A DNA stretch of 64,000 nucleotides from Daldinia sp. FL1419 (lineage: Eukaryota > Ascomycota > Sordariomycetes > Xylariales > Hypoxylaceae): assembly GCA_025201765.1 (NCBI GenBank), contig MU623361.1, positions 186,001 through 250,000 of the forward strand. The letters are read 5' to 3'. This document shows, piece after piece, positions 38,622 to 50,489 of this stretch (positions are counted from its first letter, which is position 1; every line of letters begins with the position of its first letter). The position numbers were made by a program, and so were the translations under genes. The notes beneath the pieces were generated by a model. The model was given only the letters and a program-made list of their open reading frames with translations, had not been told where the DNA came from and did not search any database.

Positions 38622-40632
38622 TGTGCCGATATTCGAAGTCTTGGTAATCGTCTATTCGCCAGGTTGAAGACGTGGCGTTGATGTTGGCGTGTTTAAACTA
38701 GAAAAGACTCGGTAGAACTCGAGTCTATTCTAAAATTCCTAGCAGCGTATTCGGCGGTTGCTGCAGGGTGATGGAGTAAATACGCAGTTGAGAAAGTCGG
38801 TAGAATCAATAGCATCTGAGGCGGTGTGGTGCTCGTGGGGACTTAGATGGATCAACAAGAGGGTGCAATAATAGCAAATAATATTAGCGATAATGCCAGC
38901 AATAGTACGCTGTATTATCGTTGTACTATCGCTGTATTATTACGATTATTATGGCTTTTTTTAAGGCGTGCTAAGCCTTAAGCACGAGTCCACGGTAGGG
39001 ATGCCGAACGTTGCAAGCGTAAGTAAAAGTAGTAACGGGAGAGTCTGGAGAATGCCAGCACATCAATTCAGATCTATGGATTGTGATTGGGATAATTGGG
39101 ATGGTCCTGGACATAACTAAAAGTTCAATATTAGAAGCTCGGGGCGGTATTGGAACAGGTCACAGTTGGTTACCTTGGCGCAACCGTCGCATAAAAACAG
39201 AGGGGGTCTCGTAATCGTTGCTGGGTAACCACTAAGCTTTCAGGCCCATAAATATAGCGCGGCGCAGGGCGTTTCCCTTCCCGCACTTACATTAAGTATG
39301 AAGTATGAGTACATACGTCACTTTGTACAATATCCAAGGACTCGGATAAAGCACTTGTACACTAGGGGACCTCAAACAGCATGAATCAAGCTTTACAAAT
39401 GGAGCAATAATTGCACTATTTTTGGACTTATATCAAAAGAAGAAAGTTTTATTAATTTTTTGCGACGAATTTCCACGAATACGACTCCCGTTTAGAATCG
39501 TTCCGAACCACTTTTTCAATTGCTTTTTATTAACTGAATATATGCCTTCGTATCTGGGTACTTACATAATATTGTTATAATGTGAAACCATACCTAACAT
39601 GCACAATAATGGAGTAAATGTGCGTACATATGTACATATGATATACTTCACGCCATAAGGCTTAAAGTACCGATACAGCTTAGGTTCGCTAATGGATGCA
39701 CCTTGTTTACCCCATAGCTCAATTCACAAATCAGAATAAACCTGGAAGAGCTGATAGGAGCTGCCCAGCCTGGTTCGCATTAGATAGTACATATGTATGT
39801 ACTAAGTACCCCATAGATGGCACTAATGTACTATATAAGCGCTGGCATGTAATGTAAGTCACCAGAGGATAACTGCATCTATTGTGTGCTTCTATGTATG
39901 CATCCTTTTCCGCTTTTTTTTCCTTTTAGATATCTTTTTCCAGGACATCCACCATGAGAATTATCACGAAGTTACAAGAGAAAAAACCGTCGAGTTTTAC
40001 CCCCCACGTCATTCAAACGGTAAAAGGCTATCTGGCGGACTGATTAATCTTAATAAATTTCCTAGATTCGGCACATCCATAGGTAGTACGTGACCACGGA
40101 TAACGGCCAGGATAACACCTAGGATACCACCTAGGATACCTGGAATATCTGGAATACCTGGATATCTCCCTGGACAGCTCCCCTAATAAGCTCCACGCTA
40201 GTGCCCAAAACAGCAATCTGTTGTTGGTCATAGCTCTTTTTAGAGCCTTGCTCCCTGACAACCAGCTTCTCCGACAATTATCACACATTATTATCACTTT
40301 CCTACCAAAAATCCTCCCTGTTGCTGGTTTAATTGCCGGCTCGCCGCAGTTACTTCCTAGCAATCAGATCCCAATCCCCGCGTCGCTCTTTTTCCTTACT
40401 GTTTGTACAATACATAGCAACCCGTCCGTCTATCTTTCGCATTGCGTTGCGCCGTTTGGTGTTAAGGAAATCTCGTTTGGCTTGACTTCTTCTAATTATT
40501 CTACCGCCTTTAAGTGCGAGCCTTGATCGTTAACTCTCGCTAACGAAGTCTCACACCAATATCTTACAAGCATACGAGCTACGAGACGAGTAACAAGTAG
40601 TAAAGCCCTAGCGCAGAAGTTCTGCCGCCGAC
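38622..40632. other. Divergent promoter region between CYK3 and the germinal-centre kinase gene
   Basis: Two-kilobase bidirectional spacer between start codons on opposite strands. No gene recognised. It contains ATAATA/TATTAT repeats near 38.87-38.95 kb and a degenerate tandem of ACCTAGGATACC-like units at 40115-40165. Pyrimidine-rich DNA leads into the kinase start codon. Confidence 0.55.
40115..40165. repeat. Degenerate 10-12 bp tandem repeat (CCTAGGATA / CCTGGAATA units)
   Basis: About five imperfect units of ACCTAGGATA and ACCTGGAATA type, 0.5 kb upstream of the kinase start. A short minus-strand ORF reading Tyr-Ser-Arg and Tyr-Pro repeats through it is a by-product. Confidence 0.7.
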
Positions 40633-42748
40633 ATGGGGTCCGAGGCTATTGCAAGTCATTATCAGGTCCTCGAGGAACTTGGCCGTACGTGTTTACCTTA
40701 TTCTAGCTGGGCTGTATTCTCGCATAAGAACAGCGCGCGCTGACTTTCTATTCGTACGTAGGCGGTAGTTTTGGAATCGTGTACAAAGGTATCGAGAAGG
40801 CAACCGGCGATGTTGTCGCTATCAAACACGTAAGTCGCATATAGATCGCAAACCCTGGCGCATTAGTTCAGTGTGCTAATCCAAAGTCGTCTAGATTGAT
40901 TTAGAGTCTACCGAAGATGATATCCAAGATATCCAAGCTGAGATCTCAGTCCTCAGTACTTGTGCTAGTTCCTACGTAACGCAGTACAAGGCTAGCTTCT
41001 TGCGGGGAAGCAAGTTATGGATTATCATGGAATACCTTGGAGGTGGATCCTGTCTTGACCTGGTAATTATACCTTTTACACCTCGTTGCGCCGCGCACGG
41101 TTTTTGAATCTGACGTATCATTCTTTCTTAGCTTAAACCTGAACCATCAGCCTTTAGCGAGACGCATATTGCGATAATATGTCGCGAACTACTCCGTGGT
41201 CTCGAATACCTCCATGCCGAGGGCAAGATCCACAGAGATATCAAGGCCGCCAACGTTCTCCTTTCGGAATCGGGCAAGGTTAAGCTAGCTGATTTCGGGG
41301 TTGCTGCTCAACTAACCAACATGAAATCGCAACGTAATACCTTTGTTGGCACTCCCTTTTGGATGGCACCCGAAGTAATTCAACAAGCCGGCTACGACTT
41401 CAAGGCCGACATTTGGTCTTTGGGCATTACGGCTATCGAAATGGCGAACGGAGAACCGCCCCACGCTAATCTCCACCCCATGAAAGCTTTGTTTCATATT
41501 CCGAAAAACCCACCCCCTAGGCTGGAGGGTAATTTCTCAAGAGACTTCAAAGATTTCGTATCGCAATGCCTCATGAAAGACCCAGATCGCCGACCGTCCG
41601 CGCGGGACTTGCTCAAGCACCGATTCGTCAGGTCGTCAGGAAAAGTGGAAGCGCTACAAGAGTTGGTCGAGCGACGACGTAAGTACGATGCGACCAAAAC
41701 CAAGAAGAAAAGTAGATCATTCTACCAAGAGACATTGCAAGACTTCTCTCCAAAGGACGAAGATGATGAATGGGTCTTCGACACGGTCAAGTCGGCTGTT
41801 CCTAGGAGGCCAACCGTCAAGCCCCGAAAGCCATCCTCAATTTTCTCTACTGAAGAAGCATTGCGCAGAATGGACCTTAAGGATGCTCCGCTACAGCCTT
41901 TGTCACCCACTCAAGCCCCAGTCACAATGCGTAAGGCTACAGTACGGGGACCAACCTCTCTGGCGCAAACGTCTAATTCCGGGTCTGTACGTGGTCCACC
42001 AGCCCCTGCAATCAGGCGTCCGCTCCAACCAGACATGTCGTTCGGTAACTCAGGCTCCTCACAACGTCTTTTTAAACGAGTGCCCTCAGACGGTTCCACT
42101 TCTGGCCAGGTGGCATCTTCTGATTCTATTTATATACTATCGGATGAGAATAAGCACCCTGCCGCTGTTGAAGCAACCAGCAAGGAAGCGGTGCTCGGAC
42201 GCCGCCTATACTCTAAGGCGGTCGAGCCTACGCTCGCGGAGTTGCATGCACAGACATCGAATACGGTTAAGCGGGAGGCACTCGGTAAGCTATCTGACGC
42301 CCTTTCACTGTTAGACTCGGTCGATCCCGAAGGTGCCTATCATCTTTTGCGCAATTTGAATTCTGCCATTTCACAAGACGCCAAGTTGTCGAACGCATTC
42401 CTACCACAGAACTCAAGCTCTTCTATGAAGGGATTCGATTCTACAACGCCACAAGGTACGGTGGTGATTAAGAGTCAACCCCCGAGCAACCAGAGCCCGA
42501 GCCAGGCGAAGCTTGTCCTGGCCGCCAGCAACCCTCATCTGAAGAGCCACAAAAGACGACAGGGGAGCGTGGTATCGAATGGCGCTGGCAGTCCTGAAAA
42601 GAGAGAAAAAGACCTGGAGAAAGTTGCACTACAGGCGAAGTACCCGGGTCGCGATCCTCAGCCGGGCATGGAGCACTGTAAACAGCTCTCAGACGTCTTG
42701 TATGGTCGGTGGGTCGACGGCTTGCGCTTACGTTGGCCTGCTGTCTAG
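40633..42748 (+). CDS. Ste20-family germinal-centre serine/threonine kinase (GCK-III/MST type), 634 aa
   Basis: Cytosolic protein kinase of the Ste20/GCK group; fungal members act in polarity and septation signalling. Exons are 40633-40684, 40762-40829, 40895-41062 and 41132-42748 (52+68+168+1617 = 1905 nt), with GT..AG introns of 77, 65 and 69 bp. The kinase domain starts at about residue 10: glycine loop GRGSFG (17-22), catalytic Lys39 in VAIKH, IIMEYLGGGS, catalytic loop HRDIKAAN (130-137), DFG (150-152), and the GCK signature GTPFWMAPE (169-177). The N-terminal catalytic domain is followed by a ~360-residue Ser/Pro-rich tail with a conserved-looking LADALSLLDS-like helical segment, ending LYGRWVDGLRLRWPAV. 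Neurospora MST-1 and animal MST3/4 are the best analogies; orthology is inferred, not proven. CYK3 is its divergent neighbour. Confidence 0.93.
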
Positions 42749-43639
42749 AGCAGGTACTTAGAGGCATCGCCGACCAAGCAAGTAGCGATGGCCTAGAATC
42801 GGCGAATTTAAGACGCTGATGTGATGTAAGATTACGAGGGGCTCCCGCAAGGCCCTAAAGGATAATATTGGACGCAATAGCAAATGACGGCGTAAGGTAA
42901 CAAACAGCTTGTGCTGGGCATAGGACGAGTAGGGAATACGGGTCACGGCAGCTTGGACTTTGATGCATTTTTTCTTTGCTACTAAGGGGAATCAGGAGAA
43001 TGGTTTCGTAATCTTTTCTGCATTTGGATCCTCTGTTCTAGGGATCACTATTCACATTGCAAGGGGCGTTTGGTGCGTCCAGTATTTCGTGTACATTATT
43101 GTAAAAGGTAAATAGGAACAGGGCTCGGATAGGTAGGTAGGTAGGAATGTTGCTTAACGGTTAGATAGCTTTGCACTCAAATACAAAATGTTGTTTGAGA
43201 AATAAATTCCCTTGGACATTGGGCCAGCTACAAGATAGGAGGAATCTAGGTACCTAGCCTATGCAATCAGTCATAGGTACCTAACTTTGGTAACATAAAT
43301 GTGCCCCCTTTATCCTCCACCATTAAACTATAATATACATGTATAACAACAGCAGGTACACATTATCGTTAACCACTTACAGTTACTACACATTATTAAG
43401 TCACGGGCTCAAGTTATCAAGTCTGATTTAGTTGGTGTGATGATCTAGTATTTGCTCTAAACTAAGTTATCACTAGGAGAGTAGCTTTATTAACCTCACC
43501 AGGCACAAATAGCTCTCTTTTTTTTTTGTCTTGTTGTTCCACACCCGTCCAAAACGGGGTGAACATAATCAATTAGAACCTCTGATCCATCGTAACAGAT
43601 CCGTGACGAATTGATCCCAAAATTGTAGTTGGCGTAACT
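42749..43639. other. Convergent 3' spacer between the kinase and the secreted-protein gene
   Basis: 0.9 kb holding the two 3' UTRs. AT-leaning DNA with a GGTAGGTAGGTAGG tract (43132-43145), TACCTAGCC/CTAGGTACC motifs near 43.25 kb and a T run (43517-43526). No gene recognised. Confidence 0.6.
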
Positions 43640-44284
43640 TTAAACTGCCAGTGACAGCTTGCCAGTGCCGTAGTCGATGTTCCAGACAGGCTGGGAAGTC
43701 AGAGCCTCGAGGGAGCCCAACTGATGAGGGCAGGTGGCCTGGTTGGCGCCGGCCCCAAGGGTGCAGACTTCGTCGTAGCCAAGGGTACAGACCGGGTTGG
43801 CGATGTTGTAGAGGGCGACCTTGGTGTGGCTGCAGGTCTCGAAGAAGTTCATGCCGTTGGCTGCGGAGAGAGCAAGGCGCCCCTTAGGCTCCTTGAGGAG
43901 ATTAGAACATTCGTCGAAAGGTCGGTCTTCCCAGGTGGCAGGGACACCGCCGCCAGTGGTGGGCTTGTCGCGAGCGGACTCGCCAGTGACGAGGTAGTTC
44001 CAAGCATCGTAGGAGATGTCGTAGGCACCACCCGAAGAGTCGACCTTGAGGAGGTTAACGGAACGGCCGTTGGCGCTGACCTTGACGCAAAGGTTGTCGC
44101 AGTCGACGTTGGAGGGCCAGTATGCAACGCGGTTAGTGTTGATCTTGCAACCGAGAACGCCGGCGGAAGAGGAGTAGCGGTCGTGAGGAGTCACGGAGAT
44201 GCTACCGCTACCTCGCTTGGGGATAGCCGTGGCGCAGACGGCAACGGCCGAAGCGACGAGGGAAAGTGTCTTGCTGAAGAGCAT
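43640..44284 (-). CDS. Small secreted cysteine-rich protein, 214 aa
   Basis: Single exon from ATG 44284 to the stop at 43640. Residues 1-20 are a clear secretion signal (hydrophobic core LSLVASAVAVCATA). A Lys-Arg pair at 23-24 suggests Kex2 processing. The mature part has eight Cys, consistent with four disulphides, and blocks GVLGCKINTNRVAYWPS, DCDNLCVKVS and SYDAWNYL. This pattern resembles a widespread family of small secreted ascomycete proteins, possibly with a barwin/double-psi-barrel-like fold; that fold assignment is from memory and uncertain. No enzyme motif is visible. The promoter side lies within 44285-46560, an interval shared with no divergent gene. Codon use is GC-rich compared with surrounding spacers, as in a well-expressed gene. 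Role in the wall or in host interaction is unknown. Confidence 0.8.
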   Translation of the reverse strand: MLFSKTLSLVASAVAVCATAIPKRGSGSISVTPHDRYSSSAGVLGCKINTNRVAYWPSNVDCDNLCVKVSANGRSVNLLKVDSSGGAYDISYDAWNYLVTGESARDKPTTGGGVPATWEDRPFDECSNLLKEPKGRLALSAANGMNFFETCSHTKVALYNIANPVCTLGYDEVCTLGAGANQATCPHQLGSLEALTSQPVWNIDYGTGKLSLAV

Positions 44285-46560
44285 CTTGGGAATGAATAGT
44301 GATTGTGACAGATGGTAGGGAATGACTGTGGTGAGGAGGTATTGTAAGGAGTGACTGAATCGAAAGGCTATTTGAGGTTCTTGTCTGAGTGCCTAGGTAG
44401 CTAGTCCGATGGATCTGGGGATGGGAAAATTTCCTCGAGAATGAGGAGAGGAAGACATATTATATAGAAGTCGGGATGAGGCGATTTCGCTCGTAAATTC
44501 CTAACGTACAGTAACAACAGAGCTGTTTCTATTTCGATATCGGAGTCACTAATATTCACTGGAGCTAAAACAATACTGTACAATGCAGCCCAGCAACCAG
44601 GGGTAAAAAACTACAGTGTTGTTTTCAAACTAGTCGAATAATCGGCCTCATGACCCGTGTACCTTGATAGACTCCTTTGTTCACATGCCGGCAACCGGTA
44701 CCTTAAAGCCGTATTAACGCGCGAAAGACGCTGTTAGAGTACATCTCCTAACAAGTACCGGCCGTAAAGGTTCCCGGACGTTATTCGCTATTTAGAGGCT
44801 GAAGATAACCTCACCAATGTACCTACTTACCTATACAAAGGTACCTCTCTGACAGGTACGCCGGGCACGGATTAGGAAAGTGTAGCAGGTAGGCCGACAA
44901 AAGATCCTAGTACCCGTTCGGGGATTCCTGGTCTACAATTCTTGATTCTTTTCTTTTACTAGCTAATACACACTATGAAATAATATCCTTTCTTCCCCTC
45001 CAGGTACCCGTCTTCCCGCTTTCCCCTGAGATAGGAACAGGAAGGTGACACGGCTCTGGATGGATTGTAGTCGTCTCTCGAATGCCAATTTGGTTTTTGT
45101 CGAGGTGGAATCAAACAAGGGCTACAACAAGGGCTACCTTGTGACTTCTTCTTTATTCCTTTCATTGGAAGACCATGTGCCCGATCTGGCCACGCTCTCA
45201 TCACGATCCTACTTGGGTATTTGCCTATCTACCTAGGTACCTACCTACCCAGGAGGTACTCGAGAGGTATACAGTCCTAATTAGGAGTTAACTAACATTG
45301 GATGTTCACCTTGGACCCTTGTCCTCGGGTCAAGGTAGTCTCCCTACAAAGGAGCAATATTTCAAGGCCTAGATTTCAGAATACTAAGGCACGAATAATT
45401 CTATTATGCCGCCACACTCCCTGCTACGTTTCGAATGGTAAACGATGATTGAAAAAAAAAAAAAAAACACTTGCGCCATGCAAACAACATAACAATATAC
45501 ATAGTATATTCATCTTACAGATCCTTTCCTTCTTGGAACGTTGATACACACGTGGTGAACATGGATGATTAAGATCCCAAAGATGATTGTACGTCGTACG
45601 TGTGCCTATCTGTTTGCGCCGCAATGCCGAATGCGTACATGATAGACACGATATGCGAATACGTTGATATATGCTTATTATCCTTGCGGCGTGCATCGTT
45701 ACTCCTATTGGGCAATTACTACTTCTAAATCTTCAATATTCAGAAATGGGTTTGTAACAGCATTTCAGTTACCCCTGCTGCCCTGCTCGGCCTCCTACAT
45801 TTAGCTACGTACCTACATTACATAAGCTACACTAAAAAAGGGACCCTGTCGATCTTTTTTTTTTTTTTTTCCTTCGTTACATCGTATCTGGCAGGTGACG
45901 TATCTGTGGAATGGCATACTAATTCTTTTTAGTCGTGAACCTAAAATCGGATCGTGCAGAGAGATGGAACCATTAAATAGTATAAGTCGGGATGCACCGG
46001 CCGTCTTGGCTACCTGCAGGAACATGAGAAGTAAAGCTCTCGTGCACTTATCCAGTAATTACTATTTATTGAACAAATTTTAACTTCCTTTGCCCATTAT
46101 CGCTGATCCCTCAAAATTCATATTCAGAAGCAAACCGTAATTACGATGAATTCACAATTAATGTTTGGATTAAACTAATTAATCTAAGAAAATCTCAGAA
46201 TATATTTCAAAACTATGAAAGCGGGTATGTTTGATGCCAGGTAAAGTTATACTAATTAACCACGTTAATAATAAGCAGGATATTCGAATTCAACTTATCA
46301 CGCAATCCATCGTGGATCATGTTCTCATCATTTATTACGCAAATTCTACGTGAAACGATAACATCTAGGGTATCATTTTACCATGTACCCTTGTGGTACA
46401 ACATTACAATGGATGATGATAATATACCTTTGCTCCCAAGACCCCAAGGTATAATGCCATAATACCATAATACCATGCTCTATGCCCAGCCAAGGTAAGT
46501 CGCAAACGGTCAACAATATGACCCGACATCTCGATCCCAATCTTGGCCCCGCCGATGGCT
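44285..46560. other. 2.3-kb spacer: promoter of the secreted-protein gene and 3' flank of the SGNH hydrolase
   Basis: No gene recognised. It contains TACCTAGGTACCTACCTACC around 45230-45249, an A run (45449-45466), a T run (45856-45870) and AT-rich DNA at 46.08-46.30 kb. Short open frames on both strands lack support. Confidence 0.55.
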
Positions 46561-47525
46561 TTATCTCTTCAAAGGATGCTCCTTTTCTGCCCTGTCCTTC
46601 AATTTATCCTCTACTTCCCTGCTAGCCTCACCGTGGGCAGGAATCCCATTGTCTACGGGGTACTTTAGGAAACCCTTCTTTTCCACCTCGCGAATCTTCT
46701 CCATGAAGATATCCCCCATCATGAAGTATCCTTCGTCGGTAGGATGAATGCGATCCCAAGCAATGTCCTCGGGTCTCGGTCGGCGAGGGAGTTCTTGGTC
46801 GTAATGCATTTCTGCCAGTGCGACCGGCTTCCCCTCGCGCATCAAGTCTTTGGCTGCTTGCCGTATCTGAGCGTTGGCGCTCCTCATACACGGCTCGAAC
46901 TCCAAATTCGGCGTCGTCAGAATGGTCGACATGATGACCGTAGCTCGTGGCGACGCTTCTAGTAGATACTCGACTAGATCGCGCATTCGAGACATGATGT
47001 TGGCAGTATCGTCATTCTGGAAGCAATCGCTAGTACCAACCTGTATCAGGATGAGATTCGGCTGCAAATACGGCACAGCCTGCTCTGCGTGTGCGCGAAT
47101 CTGTCGTATCCGATTGGCGCTATAACCTTCAACGTCGTTGTCGGGAAAGTCGCCAAACCGATTAAATCCAACACAGTTGACCGGATTGCCCCGCGACGTT
47201 AGCCCGTCGCGAAGATGCTTCCGATAACCTCTATCGCCGGTCGAGAGTTCGCCGCGTGTAACGGAGGCGCCTAGGAACATGATGCGCAAAGGCGTTCCAC
47301 CCGCTATGACGCCGTTTTGCGATGGCTTTTCCCTGCCATGGGCGAGGTGATTCCATTGGTACTGGACGTCGACATCGACGGTCTGTGTGAAGAATACGAC
47401 TAAAAATAATATAAATTAGTCGAATTGTGGATGTGCGGCTCTTCTCGTCGTCACGACTTACTTATCAACACCAACGCCGCTGCGGAGACACCCGCCAACT
47501 TATAAATATTCGGCATCGTAACCAT
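46561..47525 (-). CDS. SGNH/GDSL-family hydrolase with N-terminal signal anchor, 300 aa
   Basis: Predicted secreted or membrane-anchored esterase/lipase-like hydrolase. Minus-strand exons are 47525-47462 and 47399-46561 (64+839 nt = 301 codons), joined across a 62-bp intron (GTAAGT..CTAATTTATATTATTTTTAG). The N-terminus has one hydrophobic segment, AGVSAAALVLIIVFF (about 11-26), restored only by the splice, as expected for a signal anchor or signal peptide. SGNH blocks follow: block I FLGASVTRG with nucleophile Ser67, block II EGYSANRI (Gly113), block III VGTSD (143-146; the usual GxND is GTSD here), and block V DRIHPTDEGY giving Asp237/His240. The tail is highly charged (Lys/Glu/Arg). An in-frame ATG nine bases downstream (47516) could also be the start. 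Substrate is unknown. Confidence 0.87.
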
Positions 47526-48391
47526 ATTGTGGCGAACAGTTACCCAATCAATGAAATGCTCACTATGCCGGCTCGTGAGTGGTTTTCTCGCAGTTCATTC
47601 ATATTGTGATGATTATCGCAAGAATATAATAAGCCCGACAATATCTCCTAATCTTGCTGCCTAGATCCGTTTCAGATCATTTTCACTGTTTCTAAACGTC
47701 AATCTTCTCCTTTCCCTGATAAATAAACGACAAATAATCGGCAAAGACGGCACGGGCCCAGTAGACATGTACTACGTCACATACCACGCAAACGCCGCCA
47801 TACGGACTTGGCAGTAGCCATAAGCATAGAGAATCGTCGCCGGGGAGCCTCAAATCTCGCCAATGGCAAGGCCGTTGTACGTGGCCTGCACGTGCGAGGA
47901 TGCGACCCTTACACCAAATACCACCGCCCCCCGAATCCTACAATAGCTGATATACCGGACCTCGTAAAATATCTCCCTTTTATCTCCACGGCTCGCGGGC
48001 TCAGCACGGACTACGTAGCTTCGTAATTCGCGGGACATACGAGGGGCTAGGGGTTTATTGTGTTGCCTACTCAGATTGCCACTAACGTTAAAAGAAAAAG
48101 ATCTTCGCTGGAAGAGAGGCTCATTAATTATCCCCCCTTTTCAAGCACAAACGCTAACTTTAGGGATATTCATACAATTCTCTTTTTACTTGGCCTTGGC
48201 TAATGTTAATTTACTAAGCTTAGGTATACTCATATCAGTTAACGAGGACGATTGGAACACCTCAGCGAAATGGTCACCCGCTTTCAATCTATGTTGCACG
48301 GTTTTGGCCTCCTTCGCCAAGCCTAGGTCTGGCAAGAGATCGAGGATATCGTACCCGGTCTATTCGACATCTGAGCAGTGCAATTCGTAGA
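47526..48391. other. Intergenic spacer upstream of the SGNH hydrolase
   Basis: Contains the hydrolase promoter side. No gene, RNA or repeat recognised. Short open frames on both strands overlap each other and carry no motif. Confidence 0.55.
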
Positions 48392-48835
48392 TCATCCACC
48401 ATTTTCTTCGGGAGCGCTAGCGGCAAAACGTTTGATGCCGACGCAGATCCGGGCATATGTCGATATCCAGTGTCCATCTAGTGAACTTGCCGCCACGATG
48501 AACCCGACCGGCGTCTTGGGGTTATGTTCTCCCAGACGGTCGGCGTCATAGTTGCTGAGATCGCACGTTTCGTCCGCACCAGTCGTGATTAGGCTTGCAA
48601 CCGCACCGTAGGGGCGAGAGCCGAGAAACTTCAGGGGCCCTTAGAGGAGATTGGGTCGATTGATACGTGCGAATAGTCGCCCGGGCTGGCGAACGTTGCA
48701 AACAACGTCGTCGCATATCCCCCGTTCCTCTTCGGAGAGTGTAAGTTTATGCCTACGGCGCCGAAACGTGCAGTTAAAGTATGTCAAGAACCGCTTCGGT
48801 CGCGCTTTATTTATGTAACTTTGAAGAGGGATATT
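48392..48835 (-). pseudogene. Decayed protein-coding fragment, unidentified
   Basis: A single minus-strand frame is open for 147 codons except for one TAA at 48641-48643. It reads gene-like on both sides of the stop: upstream KLTLSEEERGICDDVVCNV, downstream segments such as PYGAVASLITTGADETC and TPVGFIVAASSLDGHW. Composition and Gly/Ala/Asp balance are unlike the low-complexity ORFs elsewhere. No ATG lies at a sensible start, and the frame ends with TGA at 48392-48394. I do not recognise the family. It is interpreted as the remnant of a gene that has lost its ends. The alternative is chance or an exon pair in which the TAA lies within an unseen intron. Confidence 0.35.
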
Positions 48836-48958
48836 TTACTTGACAATAGCTCGAGCTATCGCCCTTCCCATCTTTTCTTTGAGGACATTTTCCATGATAT
48901 CGGGCGATCCTTTACACAACTTGAAGTAATGACGCGTAATAGGATGTGTCTGTGCTAA
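48641..48958 (+). pseudogene. Possible 2EXR-type gene remnant
   Basis: Plus-strand reading frame overlapping the decayed minus-strand frame head to head. From 48698 it is open to TAA 48956-48958, with an upstream stop at 48695. Text such as AVKVCQEPLRSRFIYVTLKRDILLDN recalls the region of fungal 2EXR proteins where a CRESR-like motif precedes a segment ending in ERDTL, but the match is by eye and weak. No complete domain or start context is present. Confidence 0.22.
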
Positions 48959-50438
48959 GGCCCGGGTGCTAGCTCAGCAAATCATCTGTTTTGGAGTATC
49001 TAAGGAGAATGACTCGCGCCTCCTACTGATATACTCGCATACCACAGGGCGGCGGCACAGCAGTCCGGAAACCAATGCGCAGCATTTTTACAACGGCTTC
49101 GGTCTCCCTAGGGCTTTTATAGGTAGCGTATATGATTAGTGACAGGATCAGTAAGTCGACAGCCCAAAGGCCTTCGTGTGCCGCCACAACCCCCTCGCCT
49201 AATCCCTTGAAATCGGCAGTATGCCTGACTAACCTAATTTTGGCGATCACCCTGTACCATTAAAGCCACATCGCCACGGTTTTTGGAAGATGATAACCGT
49301 TGTATATAAATGATATATATATACCTATTAATACGTCGGTAAGACGTATCGCAACGCCCTCAGTTTGGGTTTAGCAACGGCCGTTGTAGTAGCCGAGCTA
49401 TGAGCCTATATTACTGCTAATGCTGTTAGCTTTGATTAGAACTCTTAAGGTAGGAGCGAGAGTATAGCTTTTCTACGCACTAGGTATACCGTAACTAACT
49501 TTAACCAACGAGGTAGAGACTAATAGCAGAAGTCACCACGCTCATATCTCTCCAGAGTATATTTAGTATCTCGTCGAAGCGTTATATAAACTCGGGAAAA
49601 GTCGTTCCCTCAAGCTGTCGGCCTTTCCAAAGGGGGGGGGGTAGTATTGAAGTGTATTCTTAGAAGAATAGACCAGGACATATCTGATCCAGTATTTAAT
49701 AATGGTTTCAAGTAGAAACAATAGAGATCGATGAAGGATCTTGAGTAGTGGACCTCCGTTAACCTTGAAGTCAAGTGTATGGCCTTCCATTTGAATCTGT
49801 TAAGGGTCTCCTAAAAGATTAATTATTGGGAATATTAGAGTTGATTATGATGTTTTTATTTTCTGTTCGTTTCAGTTTAGCAAATCTGGATTGGAGTTAT
49901 AACTAGAGGAACAAGACGGCGAAGGTAAGAAGAAGACGGTCACGTTGAGTGCTAGGCGACCATAACCCAAGGTCCCAAGGTGATTATTACATGATTCAAT
50001 CAGCGTAGGAAAAAAACATAAAATTTTAATAATATTTATGTGAAACCGTATTATCGAGTTGAGAATTTGTATCGTGTTGGATTCCCTATTTTACCATTTC
50101 AGATATCCATTACCTGATTACATGTACTATAGTTAATGAATGCCTACCTATGTATATACCTCCATGGATGTACACATACATATCTGCTCTAGGTAAGTAC
50201 GGAAGTACATAATGTAATGCATCTGAGTGCGCTGCCCTTGAGAAAAGTATAAATTTAAAGTAGGTACCTCATGATGGATGCGGCTCAAAAGTGTTTGCTG
50301 TTTCATCTAAAGGAGTGCTTACCTTACCCAGCCTTACACCATTGGATGGGTTGGGCGACTGTGCTAGTGGAGTTAGCGTCGGACCAGTTTTTATCAGGCA
50401 GTCAGGTACAATATTTGTACCTCTGTAGCGAACAACCC
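48959..50438. other. Spacer between gene remnants and the AT-rich transposon island
   Basis: 1.5 kb with no recognised gene. Contains ATATAT-rich DNA near 49.30 kb, a G run (49635-49643), and short CTAGGTAAG/TACCTA motifs near 50.14-50.26 kb. Composition stays near the genome average until the island border at 50.45 kb. Confidence 0.5.
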
Positions 50439-50444
50439 CCACAT
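50439..50444. repeat. Left 6-bp target-site duplication (CCACAT)
   Basis: CCACAT lies immediately outside the left terminal inverted repeat; an identical CCACAT lies immediately outside the right one at 61269-61274. Flanking DNA is not AT-rich, so a chance perfect 6-bp match is about 1 in 4096. Confidence 0.6.
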
Positions 50445-50489
50445 TACGGTTAACCATAGCTGACATTTGGAAAAAACCCTAAAATTCAT
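50445..50489 (+). repeat. Left terminal inverted repeat, about 45 bp
   Basis: Begins TACGGTTAACCATAGCTGAC. Compared with the reverse complement of 61224-61268 it matches at 38 of 45 positions; six of the seven differences are transitions. The outer ~20 bases keep normal composition, the inner part is AT-rich. The inner end overlaps a small hairpin (AACCCTA..TAGGGTT, 50475-50495). Confidence 0.8.

Noticed and set aside
43724..44299. 191-codon plus-strand ORF
   Set aside because: Antisense shadow of the secreted-protein gene; Val/Gly/Asp-rich composition comes from the GC-rich codons of the opposite strand.
50445..50448. TA as the target duplication (Tc1/mariner interpretation of the TIR element)
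   Set aside because: Possible because both ends carry TA next to CGGTT, but the perfect CCACAT match just outside favours the 6-bp reading. Kept as an alternative rather than the main call.
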